Source of the DNA: an uncultured Acetobacteraceae bacterium
Lineage (GTDB): Bacteria > Pseudomonadota > Alphaproteobacteria > Acetobacterales > Acetobacteraceae
Direction of reading: 5' to 3'
Assembly (NCBI GenBank): GCA_943912335.1
Contig: CALTUD010000023.1
Location: 6,868 to 70,867 of the forward strand
DNA: 64,000 nucleotides
Position 1 is the first letter of the stretch. Each line of letters opens with the position of its first letter. The position numbers were made by a program, and so were the translations under genes. Positions 19,599-28,319 of this stretch are shown here, piece after piece. Below the pieces are notes generated by a model. It worked only from the letters and a program-made list of their open reading frames with translations, was not told where the DNA came from and did not search any database.

Positions 19599-20408
19599 TC
19601 AGGCTGCGTGAGCGTAGGGCGGCTTGTCCAGCCCGGCGGGCGACAGGGTGAAAATTTCGCAGCCGTCGTCGGTCACGCCGATCATGTGCTCGAATTGCGC
19701 AGACAAGGAACGGTCGCGCGTCACGGCGGTCCAGCCATCGTCGAGGATTTTCACGTCCGGACGCCCGGCATTCACCATCGGCTCCACGGTGAAGAACATG
19801 CCGGCCCGCAGCACCACACCCTCGCCGCGCCGCCCGTAATGCAGGACGTTGGGCGCCGCATGGAAATGACGGCCGATGCCGTGGCCGCAGAAGTCGCGCA
19901 CTACGGAGAATCGCTGCGCTTCGACATAGCTCTGGATCGCGAAGCCGACATCGCCCAGCGTGTTGCCGGGCTTCACCGCCGCCAGACCACGCATCAGCGA
20001 CTCGTAGGTGACGTCGATCAGCACCTGCGACTTCCGCGACACCGGGCCCACCGTGAACATGCGGCTGGTATCGCCGAACCAGCCATTCAGGATGGAGGTG
20101 ACGTCGATGTTCAGGATGTCGCCGTCCTGCAACCGGCGCTCGCCGGGAATGCCGTGGCAGACCACATGGTTGATGGAGATGCAGCTCGACTTCGGATAGC
20201 CGCGATAGTTCAGCGTGGCCGGCGTGGCGCCGCTGTCGAGCGTGAATTCATGGATCAGCCGGTCCAGCTCGCCAGTGGTGACCCCGGCCTGCACATGCGG
20301 GGCGATCATGTCCAGCGTCTGGGCCGCAAGGCGTCCGGCTTCGCGCATGCCGGCGAAATCCGCCTCGGTATGGATAATAATCCTGTTGCCGTCCGACTCG
20401 CCGTCCAT
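19599..20408 (-). CDS. map: Methionine aminopeptidase, type I
   Basis: A 269-residue cytosolic enzyme that removes the initiator Met. Metal ligands in family wording: GDILNIDVTS (Asp), GWFGDTSRMF (Asp), GHGIGRHFH (His), FFTVEPMVN (Glu) and QFEHMIGVTDDG (Glu). Start MDGESD at 20408 is preferred over an upstream ATG because AAGGTG lies eight bases ahead. The next gene, ggt, begins 5 bp after this stop. Confidence 0.96.
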   Translation of the reverse strand: MDGESDGNRIIIHTEADFAGMREAGRLAAQTLDMIAPHVQAGVTTGELDRLIHEFTLDSGATPATLNYRGYPKSSCISINHVVCHGIPGERRLQDGDILNIDVTSILNGWFGDTSRMFTVGPVSRKSQVLIDVTYESLMRGLAAVKPGNTLGDVGFAIQSYVEAQRFSVVRDFCGHGIGRHFHAAPNVLHYGRRGEGVVLRAGMFFTVEPMVNAGRPDVKILDDGWTAVTRDRSLSAQFEHMIGVTDDGCEIFTLSPAGLDKPPYAHAA

Positions 20409-20599
20409 CACCGCGCACCTTTCTCCCCGGCAGCGCCGCACCGGGGCGCTCACCGCGCCGATGCGTCTTCACAACCGCATTGTTCCGGGTGCGGCCAGGG
20501 TCCACCGGGCCGGCAACGCCAGATCAGACCGGGTAAAATGGTCGGGCGAGACAGCGGACGCAAGCGGCATCCGCAGCCGGACGGGAAAAGGCCGGACGA

Positions 20600-21757
20600 T
20601 CAGCCCTTCAGGCGTCCCTTGCCATGCGCCTTGGCACGGCCATGCGACGGCGCAGCGGCGACCGCTCCGGCCAGATGAACCTTGGCGCCGGTGAGACGGA
20701 CCCGGGCGCCATGCGCCGCCGCGGCCGCCTTGCCGCGCGCCGCGGCGAAATGCACGGCGGCGCGTCCGCGCAGATGGCGCAGACGTCCGGTCGGCGCCGC
20801 GGGCGCGGCCGCATCCGGCGTGTTGTCGGAGGCGAGCAGCAAAGCGGCACCGCGACGGCTGCGGGCCAGGGTGCGCGGCATGACCGGCACGCCTTCCTGC
20901 TGGAAGGCCTGATCCAACAGCGCCACCATCACGTTGGAACGTTGGGCGCTGGTGCGGGCGCCGAGCACCACGCCGATCAGACGCACATTGCCGCGCACGG
21001 CCGAGGTGACGAGATTGAGCCCGGCATCCACGGTGAAACCGGTCTTGAGGCCGTCCGCGCCGGGATAGATCCGCAGCATCGGGTCGTGGTTCGGCACTTC
21101 CCGGCCATGGAACATGAAAGCCGGCACGGCAAAATAGTGATACTGCTCCGGGAAGTCCTGGATCAGATGGCGCGCCAGCACGGCGAAATCGCGTGCGGTG
21201 GACACCTGCTCCGGGTCCGGCAGACCCGACGCGTTGCGGAAGGTGGTGCTGCTCATGCCGAGCAGACGCGCCTTCTGCGTCATCATCTGCGCAAAACGTT
21301 GCTCGTCGCCCTGTGCCAGCATCTCGCCCAGCGCGCAGGCGGCGTCGTTGGCGGATTTGGTGACGAGGCCCAACACGGCCTGCTCGACGGTGAGATAGGA
21401 GCCCGGCACCAGATCGAGCTTGGACGGCTCCATCGACGCGGCGTGCTCGGACACCGGCACCGCCTGATCCAGCGAAATCCGGTTCTGCCGCAGGGCGTCG
21501 AAGGTCAGGTACAGCGTCATCAGCTTGGTGAGACTGGCCGGGAAGCGCTGCAGATCCGGATTGCTTTGTTCCAGCACCTGGCCGCTGTTGGCGTCCATCA
21601 CCAGGGTCGAAAGCGTGCCACGATACTGCGCATGGGCAGCGGCCGGAAGGCCGACCAGAATGGCGGTGCCGCCGAGAAAGCCCAGGGCCCGACGCCTGAA
21701 ACGCATGCGAACCGGAGCGGACACGACATCGCCCAGGGCAAGTCTTTCAGGCGACAT
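20600..21757 (-). CDS. D-alanyl-D-alanine carboxypeptidase (PBP5/6 family)
   Basis: A 385-residue serine peptidase trimming pentapeptide side chains of peptidoglycan. Motifs are SLTK (Ser75, Lys78), SAN (135-137) and KTG (238-240). Signal peptide spans about 24-43 (ALGFLGGTAILVGLPAAAHA) after an unusually long basic n-region; GGAGAG eight bases upstream supports the ATG at 21757, though 21706 would give a normal signal. The last 65 residues are an Ala/Arg/His/Lys-rich tail (HLRGRAAVHFAAARGK...), unlike the amphipathic anchor of PBP5, perhaps wall-binding. Confidence 0.92.
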   Translation of the reverse strand: MSPERLALGDVVSAPVRMRFRRRALGFLGGTAILVGLPAAAHAQYRGTLSTLVMDANSGQVLEQSNPDLQRFPASLTKLMTLYLTFDALRQNRISLDQAVPVSEHAASMEPSKLDLVPGSYLTVEQAVLGLVTKSANDAACALGEMLAQGDEQRFAQMMTQKARLLGMSSTTFRNASGLPDPEQVSTARDFAVLARHLIQDFPEQYHYFAVPAFMFHGREVPNHDPMLRIYPGADGLKTGFTVDAGLNLVTSAVRGNVRLIGVVLGARTSAQRSNVMVALLDQAFQQEGVPVMPRTLARSRRGAALLLASDNTPDAAAPAAPTGRLRHLRGRAAVHFAAARGKAAAAAHGARVRLTGAKVHLAGAVAAAPSHGRAKAHGKGRLKG

Positions 21758-22085
21758 CCGAACTCTCCAGCGTAGCGACCGTCACACTATGGCCGTCCCA
21801 ACCTTTCGTCCAGGTTAATTACTGATCGGACAGGTGCTTAAAACCACTTCCTGCCGTGAGACGGCAGCCTTGCCCGCCAAACCCCGTCCGGGTGGACGGC
21901 ATGTCGATCGCACCCAGCGGGAGAACCGATGCGACAGGGGCTTTCAAGCGCTGGCGGACAACCAATATGATGCCGTCATGCGCCCCGACATCATCCCTGT
22001 CCTCGTCCGATCCGTGCGGGACCCGCTCCGAACGGCCGAGGGGATTCGGCGCGGCTCCTCTTTTCCGGCCCCCGGGATTCTGGCG
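21758..22085. other. 328-bp intergenic region between dac and clpS
   Basis: This divergent gap holds no gene I can support. It contains the dac ribosome-binding site at its left end and a candidate clpS promoter (21943-21971). An open frame continuing clpS upstream to about 21834 exists, but its N-terminal wording does not match ClpS, so I treat it as non-coding leader. Confidence 0.6.
21943..21971 (+). promoter_or_regulatory. Candidate promoter for clpS
   Basis: TTCAAG (21943-21948) and TATGAT (21966-21971) are 17 bp apart; the -10 matches consensus in five of six positions, the -35 in three. About 115 bases upstream of the chosen clpS start. Confidence 0.32.
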
Positions 22086-22415
22086 ATGAGCGAGAACGAC
22101 AAGCCGAACAATCCCGATTCGCCCGATCTCGGCGTGGTGGTGAAGGCCCGCCCGAAGACGCGCAAGCCGGCGATGTACAAAGTGCTCATGCTCAACGACG
22201 ACTACACGCCGATGGAGTTCGTCGTGCACGTGCTCGAGCGCTTTTTCCAGAAGTCGCGCGACGAAGCCACGCGCATCATGCTGCACGTCCACAAGCGCGG
22301 CGTCGGCGTGTGCGGCGTGTTCACCTACGAGGTCGCGGAAACCAAGGTGACGCAGGTGATGGATCTGGCACGCCAGAATCAACACCCGCTTCAGTGCACG
22401 ATCGAGAAGGACTGA
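22086..22415 (+). CDS. clpS: ATP-dependent Clp protease adaptor ClpS
   Basis: A 109-residue N-degron adaptor that delivers substrates with N-terminal Leu, Phe, Tyr or Trp to ClpA. Core wording: KVLMLNDDYTPMEFVVHVLERFF (the DDxTPMEFV binding pocket), MLHVHKRGVGVCGVFTYEVAETK. An acidic, disordered N-terminal arm (MSENDKPNNPDSPDLG) is typical. The start has no strong ribosome-binding site; a start at 21978 is possible but adds unrelated residues. Upstream of clpA by 237 bp. Confidence 0.95.
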   Translation: MSENDKPNNPDSPDLGVVVKARPKTRKPAMYKVLMLNDDYTPMEFVVHVLERFFQKSRDEATRIMLHVHKRGVGVCGVFTYEVAETKVTQVMDLARQNQHPLQCTIEKD

Positions 22416-22652
22416 TTTGCACCGGATGCCCTCCCCCGACCCTTTCCGGTGCGGTGCCGGAACCCATCTGTAACCTCCAGGGAGGGCCGGCTTTCCGGAA
22501 ATTGCCGGTTCGGCCTTCCCGTGAACGGAATTTTTACCGAAAGTCGGACACGATACCCGTCAAGATCGTCACCGCCGGGGCAGAATGGCGGTGGCTTTTC
22601 GCGAGGGGGATAGGCCATCATCGGTCCGGCCCGAGCGGCGAAGGAGCGTCCC

Positions 22653-25001
22653 ATGCTGTCACGCAACCTCGAACAGACGCTGCACCGCGCCCTGTCCCTG
22701 GCGGGCGACCGCCGTCATGAATATGCCACCCTCGAACATCTGCTGCTGGGTCTCGTCGACGACGGCGACGCCGCCACCGTCCTGCGCGCCTGCGGCGTCG
22801 ACCTGGACAAGCTGCGCTCCGATCTGACCGAGTTCCTGGACAAGGATCTGGCCGGCCTCGCCTCCGATCGCTCGGCAGAACCGAAGCCGACCGCCGCGTT
22901 CCAGCGCGTCGTGCAGCGGGCGGCGATCCACGTGCAATCCTCTGGCCGCGACGAAGTGACCGGCGCCAACACGCTGGTCGCCTTGTTCTCCGAGCGCGAA
23001 AGCCACGCCGTCTATTTTCTGCAGTTGCAGGACATGACCCGGCTCGACGCGGTCAACTTCATCAGCCACGGCATCGCCAAGGCGCCCGGCCGCACCGCGC
23101 AGCGCCCGCCGCAGGGTGCGCAGAACAATGGCGAACAGCCGGAAGGCGAGCGCGAGGAGCGCGGTCGCGGCAACGCGCCGAAACAGCAGGACGGCCTGTC
23201 CGCCTATTGCGTCAACCTCAACAAGAAGGCGGAAAGCGGCAAGATCGATCCGCTGATCGGCCGCGACACCGAGATCGAGCGCACGATCCAGATCCTGTGC
23301 CGGCGCACCAAGAACAACCCGCTCTATGTGGGCGACCCGGGCGTGGGCAAGACGGCGATCGCGGAGGGCCTGGCCAAGCGCATCGTCGAGAAGGACGTGC
23401 CCGAGGTTCTGCTGAACTCCACCATCTACGCGCTCGACATGGGCGCGCTGCTGGCCGGAACGCGCTATCGCGGCGATTTCGAAGAACGGCTGAAGGCGGT
23501 CGTCACCGAACTCGAAGCCAATCCGGGCGGAATCCTGTTCATCGACGAGATCCACACCGTGATCGGCGCCGGCGCCACCTCCGGCGGGGCGATGGATGCG
23601 TCCAACCTGCTGAAGCCGGCTCTGGCCCAGGGCACGCTGCGCTGCATCGGCTCGACCACCTACAAGGAATTCCGCCAGCATTTCGAGAAGGACCGCGCAC
23701 TGGTGCGCCGGTTCCAGAAGATCGACGTCAACGAGCCGTCGGTCGAGGATGCGGTGAAGATCCTGCGCGGCCTCAAGACCAACTACGAGGCGCATCACAA
23801 GGTCAGCTACACCGACGAGGCGATCCGCGCCGCCGTCGAGCTGGCGGCCAAGTACATCCATGACCGCAAGCTGCCGGACAAGGCGATCGACGTGATCGAC
23901 GAGGTGGGCGCGTCGCGGATGCTGCTGCCGGAAGACAAGCGCCGCAAGACCGTGACCCTGCGCGACGTGGAGGAGATCGTCGCCAAGATCGCCCGCATCC
24001 CGCCCAAGAGCGTCAGCGCCGACGACAAGGAAACGCTGCGTTCGCTGGAGCGCGACCTGAAGTCGATGGTGTTCGGCCAGGACAAGGCGATCGAGGCGCT
24101 GTCGGCAGCGATCAAGCTCAGCCGCGCCGGTCTGCGCGACGCCGAGAAACCGATCGGCAACTACCTGTTCTCCGGCCCCACCGGCGTCGGCAAGACCGAA
24201 GTCGCCAAGCAGCTCGCCTCCACGCTGGGGATCGAGCTGATCCGCTTCGACATGTCGGAATACATGGAGCGCCATTCGATCTCGCGTCTGATCGGCGCGC
24301 CGCCGGGCTATGTCGGCTTCGATCAGGGCGGTCTGCTCACCGACGGGATCGACCAGCATCCGCACGCCGTGCTGCTGCTGGACGAGATCGAGAAGGCGCA
24401 CCAGGATCTCTACAACATCCTGTTGCAGGTGATGGATCACGGGAAGCTCACCGACCACAACGGCAAGACGGTCGATTTCCGCAACGTGATCCTGATCATG
24501 ACCACCAATGCCGGTGCCGCCGACCTGACGCGCGAGGCGATCGGCTTCGGCCGCGACAATCGCGCGGGCGAGGACGAAGAGGCGATCAAGCGCATCTTCA
24601 CGCCGGAATTCCGCAACCGTCTGGATGCGATCATTCCCTTCGCCGGACTCACGCCGGAAATCGTCGGACGCGTGGTGGAGAAGTTCGTTCTTCAGCTCGA
24701 GGCTCAGCTCGCCGACCGCAACGTCACCATCGAGGTGTCGTCCGCGGCCAAGGAATGGCTTGCGGAGCGCGGCTACGACCGTCTCTACGGCGCACGCCCG
24801 CTCGGCCGCGTGATCCAGGAGCACATCAAGAAGCCCCTGGCCGAGGAGCTGCTGTTCGGCAAGCTCGTGCATGGCGGCGCGGTGAAGGTGTCGCTCAAGG
24901 ACGGCAAGCTCGCCTTCGACTTCCACGCCAACGAGGCCCCTGCCCCGCAGGACGAGGATGGCGACGACACGCGCGAGTCGGAAACGCTGACCGAGATCTG
25001 A
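22653..25001 (+). CDS. clpA: ATP-dependent Clp protease ATP-binding subunit ClpA
   Basis: A 782-residue AAA+ unfoldase. Order: N-domain repeats (1-145) that bind ClpS, a short polar linker rich in Gln/Glu/Arg, AAA1 with Walker A GDPGVGKT (about 229) and Walker B ILFIDEIH, then AAA2 with Walker A GPTGVGKTEVAK (about 510) and LLLDEIEKAH, and a C-terminal D2 small domain. No ClpB-type middle coiled coil, which fixes it as ClpA. AAGGAG precedes the ATG. clpP is not in this window. Confidence 0.97.
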   Translation: MLSRNLEQTLHRALSLAGDRRHEYATLEHLLLGLVDDGDAATVLRACGVDLDKLRSDLTEFLDKDLAGLASDRSAEPKPTAAFQRVVQRAAIHVQSSGRDEVTGANTLVALFSERESHAVYFLQLQDMTRLDAVNFISHGIAKAPGRTAQRPPQGAQNNGEQPEGEREERGRGNAPKQQDGLSAYCVNLNKKAESGKIDPLIGRDTEIERTIQILCRRTKNNPLYVGDPGVGKTAIAEGLAKRIVEKDVPEVLLNSTIYALDMGALLAGTRYRGDFEERLKAVVTELEANPGGILFIDEIHTVIGAGATSGGAMDASNLLKPALAQGTLRCIGSTTYKEFRQHFEKDRALVRRFQKIDVNEPSVEDAVKILRGLKTNYEAHHKVSYTDEAIRAAVELAAKYIHDRKLPDKAIDVIDEVGASRMLLPEDKRRKTVTLRDVEEIVAKIARIPPKSVSADDKETLRSLERDLKSMVFGQDKAIEALSAAIKLSRAGLRDAEKPIGNYLFSGPTGVGKTEVAKQLASTLGIELIRFDMSEYMERHSISRLIGAPPGYVGFDQGGLLTDGIDQHPHAVLLLDEIEKAHQDLYNILLQVMDHGKLTDHNGKTVDFRNVILIMTTNAGAADLTREAIGFGRDNRAGEDEEAIKRIFTPEFRNRLDAIIPFAGLTPEIVGRVVEKFVLQLEAQLADRNVTIEVSSAAKEWLAERGYDRLYGARPLGRVIQEHIKKPLAEELLFGKLVHGGAVKVSLKDGKLAFDFHANEAPAPQDEDGDDTRESETLTEI

Positions 25002-25043
25002 GAACGGCCCCGCCGCCCCTCGGAGCGGAATCCATCAGCCCGA

Positions 25044-25072
25044 ACGCGGGGCCGGCTCGTCCGGCCCCGCGT
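25044..25072. terminator. Bidirectional terminator between clpA and ppk2
   Basis: Perfect 12-bp inverted repeat (arms ACGCGGGGCCGG and CCGGCCCCGCGT) with five-base loop CTCGT, followed on the plus strand by TTCACGTTT. It lies in the 79-bp gap between two convergent genes. Confidence 0.8.
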
Positions 25073-25080
25073 TTCACGTT

Positions 25081-25968
25081 TCAGGCCTCGGCTTCGAGCG
25101 CCTTGCGGGCGGCCTCGAGCTCTGCCTCGTCCGGGTCGGGCTGAGGCATCTCCAGATCGAAGCGCTCCAGCGCATCGATCATCGCCTCCACCACCACCAG
25201 ACGGGCGAACCATTTGCGGTTGCCCGGCACGACGTACCACGGCGCATGCGGGGTGGCCGTGCCGCGGATCGCCGCCTCGTAGGCATCCTGGTAGTCGTCC
25301 CAGAAACCGCGCTCCTTCAGGTCGGCTTCGGAGAACTTCCAGTTCTTGTCGCGTTCCTCCAGCCGCGCCAGGAAGCGCTGGCGCTGCTCTTCCTTCGAGA
25401 TATGCAGGAAGATCTTGATCGTGCGGATGCCCTGCCGGTCGAGATAGCGCTCGAAATGCCGGATGTCCTTGAGGCGGTCGTGCCAGAAACCGTGGCCGCG
25501 CCGGTCGTCCGGCAGGGACTGCTTGTCCACCAGCCCGGGATGGACGCGGGTGACCAGAACCTCCTCGTAATGCGACCGGTTCAGGATGCCGATATGCCCG
25601 CGCGGCGGCACTGCCTGGTGCACGCGCCACAGGAAGTCGCGGCTCAGCTCCACCACGCTCGGCTGCTTGAACGAGGTGACGGTCACGCCCTGCGGGTTCA
25701 CGCCGGACATCACGTGCTTGATGGTGCCGTCCTTGCCCGCGGCATCCATCGCCTGGAGTACGGCCAGCAGCCCATGGCGGCCGTCGGCATAGAGTTCGGC
25801 CTGCAGTTCGGCCAGACGCGCGGTGCCTTCCTCCAGCAGCGCCTTGCCTTCGTCCTTGTCCAGATCGCCGCCGGGCGGATCGTTCGGGTCGCAATCCTCC
25901 AGGCTGAACCCGGCGCCGTCGGTGACGCGGAAACGCTTCAACAGCGCCTTTCTGTCCTTGTGCTTCAT
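25081..25968 (-). CDS. ppk2: Polyphosphate kinase 2 family protein
   Basis: A 295-residue PPK2. Walker A-like AMDAAGKDGTIKH (Asp75-Lys79) and the lid/Walker B stretch NRSHYEEVLVTRVHP are intact; FWHDRLKDIRHFERYL and FLHISKEEQRQRF are family blocks. These enzymes phosphorylate nucleoside mono- or diphosphates with polyphosphate; the subclass (AMP or NDP) cannot be set by eye. ATG overlaps the TGA of the upstream SDR gene. Cytosolic. Confidence 0.93.
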   Translation of the reverse strand: MKHKDRKALLKRFRVTDGAGFSLEDCDPNDPPGGDLDKDEGKALLEEGTARLAELQAELYADGRHGLLAVLQAMDAAGKDGTIKHVMSGVNPQGVTVTSFKQPSVVELSRDFLWRVHQAVPPRGHIGILNRSHYEEVLVTRVHPGLVDKQSLPDDRRGHGFWHDRLKDIRHFERYLDRQGIRTIKIFLHISKEEQRQRFLARLEERDKNWKFSEADLKERGFWDDYQDAYEAAIRGTATPHAPWYVVPGNRKWFARLVVVEAMIDALERFDLEMPQPDPDEAELEAARKALEAEA

Positions 25969-26726
25969 TCCGCGGCCTCGCGGCGCTTCACGGTGAGCGC
26001 GGCCGGCCCCTGCGTGGCGGGCATCAGCTCGATCCGGTTGATGTTGACGCGTCGGGGCAGACCGATCGCCCAGCTCACCGCTTCGGCAACGTCCTCCGGC
26101 AGCAGAGGATCGGCGTTGCGATACACCGCCTCCGCCTTGGCATCATCGCCGAAGCGGACGTTGCTGAACTCGCTGCCGCCGACCAGACCGGGCTCGACAT
26201 TGGTGACGCGCACCCCGGTGCCGACCAGATCGGCCTTCAGGTTGCGGGTGAACTGCGCCACGAACGCCTTGGTGGCGCCATACACATGCCCGCCCGGATA
26301 CGGGTAGGTGCCGGCGATGCTGCCGATGGTCACCACATGACCCCGATCGCGCTCTACCATGCCGGGCAGAAGCGCGCGCGTCAGCGCCACCACGCCGCCG
26401 ACATTGGTGGCGATCATGGTGTCCCAATCGTCGAGGTCGGCGTCCCAGGCCGGCGACAGGCCGAGCGCCAGACCGGCATTGGCGACCAGAACGTCCACCG
26501 TGCGCCAGGTCTCGGGCAGAGATCCCGGAAGCGTCGCCACCGCCGCGCGATCGGTCACGTCGAGCCGGACCGGCAGCAGGGCCTCGCCCAGCTCGGCGGC
26601 CAACGCGTCCAGCCGCTCCTGGCGACGACCGGTGGCGATCACCCTGTGCCCGTCCGACACCATGCGGCGCGCCATGGCGGCGCCGAAACCGGCGGTGGCG
26701 CCGGTGATCAGGATGGTGAGACTCAT
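25965..26726 (-). CDS. Short-chain dehydrogenase (YdfG-like)
   Basis: A 253-residue SDR. Cofactor motif TGATAGFGAAMA at 8-19, then ATGRRQERLDAL (basic residues favour NADP), NAG at about 85, catalytic Ser in GSIAGTYPYPGG and YGATK (Tyr-Lys). Wording is closest to YdfG, NADP-dependent 3-hydroxy acid/L-allo-threonine dehydrogenase. GGAGCAGGA precedes the ATG. Overlaps the 99-residue gene upstream and ppk2 downstream by four bases each, so the three are coupled. Confidence 0.9.
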   Translation of the reverse strand: MSLTILITGATAGFGAAMARRMVSDGHRVIATGRRQERLDALAAELGEALLPVRLDVTDRAAVATLPGSLPETWRTVDVLVANAGLALGLSPAWDADLDDWDTMIATNVGGVVALTRALLPGMVERDRGHVVTIGSIAGTYPYPGGHVYGATKAFVAQFTRNLKADLVGTGVRVTNVEPGLVGGSEFSNVRFGDDAKAEAVYRNADPLLPEDVAEAVSWAIGLPRRVNINRIELMPATQGPAALTVKRREAAE

Positions 26727-27022
26727 GCGTCCTGCTCCGAAAGAATGTCCGGCGGCGGCGACCATTCCGGCAGGCCGAGACGCGCGGTCAGTTCGCGCTG
26801 CGTGGCGATCCGGGCGCCATCCGGGCCGTAGAGGCGGAGATCGAGCCAGTCGGGTCCAGGCAGCAGGTCGCAGGCACGACGCAGGGCGAGCGCCTCGGTT
26901 CCGAAATGCTCGCGCCGGTCGGGCGTGCGCGGCCGTCCACGTCGCGCGCTTCCCGGCTGATCCGGGATCTCCGGCACCTTGCCGACATGGCCCGGCTCCT
27001 GGAAAGCAAGCGTGAACGGCAT
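26723..27022 (-). CDS. Conserved-looking 99-residue protein coupled to SDR and PPK2
   Basis: A 99-residue cytosolic protein I cannot assign to a named family. The C-terminal half is the more structured part: FGTEALALRRACDLL, PGPDWLDLRLYGPDGARIATQ, RELTARLGLPEW. The N-terminal half is basic and Pro-rich. Support for it being real: AAGGGGA seven bases before the ATG and an ATGA overlap with the SDR start. It opens the three-gene unit ending in ppk2 and is divergent from yqgE (141 bp). Confidence 0.75.
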   Translation of the reverse strand: MPFTLAFQEPGHVGKVPEIPDQPGSARRGRPRTPDRREHFGTEALALRRACDLLPGPDWLDLRLYGPDGARIATQRELTARLGLPEWSPPPDILSEQDA

Positions 27023-27163
27023 GAACGGTCCCCTTTCCGGCCGGTGGCTGCCGTCAGGGTGGAGCCGCTTCCGGGCGCTGTCGAGACGGCAGGCCGGGCC
27101 GATTTTCTCCTTGCCCGGCGGTCCCGGCTTGCGTCCGCCGCGCATCCTGCCAATTTCCGGGGG

Positions 27164-27745
27164 ATGCCCGTTTCCCAAACCGCCATGACCACCGGCCTGA
27201 CCGGACAGCTTCTGATCGCCATGCCCGCGATGAGCGACCGCAATTTTGCGCAGACGGTGATCTTCCTGTGCGCGCATTCGGCCGATGACGGGGCGATGGG
27301 GCTGGTGGTGAACCGCCGCCTGCCCGAGCCGGGCTTCGACGACCTGATGAGCCAGCTCGAGATCCTGCCGGCGCCGCCGCGCCGGCGCATCGCGCTGTGT
27401 TCGGGCGGCCCGATGGACGGGGCGCGCGGCTTCGTCCTGCACAGCAGCGACTGGAGCGGAGAAGGGTCGCTGACGGTGGACGACGACGTGGTGCTGACCG
27501 CGAGCCTCGACGTCCTGCGCGAGATCGCCGACGGGCACGGGCCGCGTCAGGCGCTTCTGGCCCTGGGTCATGCCACCTGGGGACCGGGACAGCTCGAATC
27601 CGAGATCAGGCAGAATGTCTGGCTGTCCGCGCCGGCCGAGGAAAGCATCCTCTTCGGCGTCGACCACGACCGGAAATGGCGTCGCGCTCTCGCCGGACTC
27701 GGCGTCGACCCGCTGCAACTGGTGGCCGATTCCGGCAACGCCTGA
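27164..27745 (+). CDS. yqgE: YqgE/AlgH family protein (UPF0301)
   Basis: A 193-residue YqgE/AlgH protein. Typical wording: LTGQLLIAMPAMSDRNFAQTVIFLCAHSADDGAMGLVVNR, then GGPMDGARGFVLHS, LLALGHATWGPGQLE and NVWLSAPA. The molecular role is not settled (AlgH was linked to alginate control). GGGGG precedes the ATG at 27164; a second Met at 27185 has no ribosome-binding site. Confidence 0.95.
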   Translation: MPVSQTAMTTGLTGQLLIAMPAMSDRNFAQTVIFLCAHSADDGAMGLVVNRRLPEPGFDDLMSQLEILPAPPRRRIALCSGGPMDGARGFVLHSSDWSGEGSLTVDDDVVLTASLDVLREIADGHGPRQALLALGHATWGPGQLESEIRQNVWLSAPAEESILFGVDHDRKWRRALAGLGVDPLQLVADSGNA

Positions 27746-27856
27746 CCGCCGGGCAAACACGTCGGCGGCATCGGGACGAACCGTTCGCGTCGCATCGCGC
27801 TGCAGGTTCGGAACCGCGCCCGATGGCGGCGCGGCGAAACGCCGAGGAAACGCGTC

Positions 27857-28282
27857 ATGGCACGCACCACGTTCAAGGCCGCCGGACTGATCTTCATGCT
27901 GGCCACCACTCCGGCCCTGGCACAGACGGGCGGCGCGGCCGGCATGGCCGCCCCGGGCACCGGCTCCACAGGAATGTCCGGTGGCAACGCGATGGGCGCG
28001 ATGCCCGGAATGACCCCGGGCCGCATGGGCCCGGCGGGCAACGGCATGGGTCGCATGGCGCCAGGCGGCGTGAACCCGAGCGCGACGATGCCGGGCGCGG
28101 TCGGCGGCGTGGCGGGCGGTGCGGCAGGCGGTGCGATGGCCCCTGGCACGATGCAGGGCGGCGCCATGTCCGGCACCGGAAACGGCATGCGTCCGGGGAC
28201 CATGGTGGCGCCCGGAACCGGCATGACGCAGCCGGGACCGACCGGAACCGGCACGCTGACGGCGCCCGGAACGCCGCGCTGA
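27857..28282 (+). CDS. Exported Gly/Met/Pro-rich low-complexity protein
   Basis: A 141-residue protein with a signal peptide (AAGLIFMLATTPALA, cleavage before Gln23) and a mature part built almost only of Gly, Met, Ala, Pro, Thr and Asn, with about 19 Met and no Cys or Trp. Repeated short words are PGxM, GNGM and APGT. GAGGAAA lies ahead of the ATG. Function unknown; Met-rich periplasmic proteins sometimes bind copper or scavenge oxidants, but that is only a suggestion. Confidence 0.7.
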   Translation: MARTTFKAAGLIFMLATTPALAQTGGAAGMAAPGTGSTGMSGGNAMGAMPGMTPGRMGPAGNGMGRMAPGGVNPSATMPGAVGGVAGGAAGGAMAPGTMQGGAMSGTGNGMRPGTMVAPGTGMTQPGPTGTGTLTAPGTPR

Positions 28283-28319
28283 TCGGCGCGCCGGCCGAGA
28301 ATATCATTCACGGTGTAAT

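Noticed and set aside
21834..22085. In-frame N-terminal extension of clpS
   Set aside because: Extra residues do not resemble ClpS and would need a non-ATG start without a ribosome-binding site.
22659..24926. Long open frame antisense to clpA
   Set aside because: High G+C leaves few stops; the antisense translation is Asp/Leu/Arg/Gln-rich with no family wording, while the sense strand is clearly ClpA.
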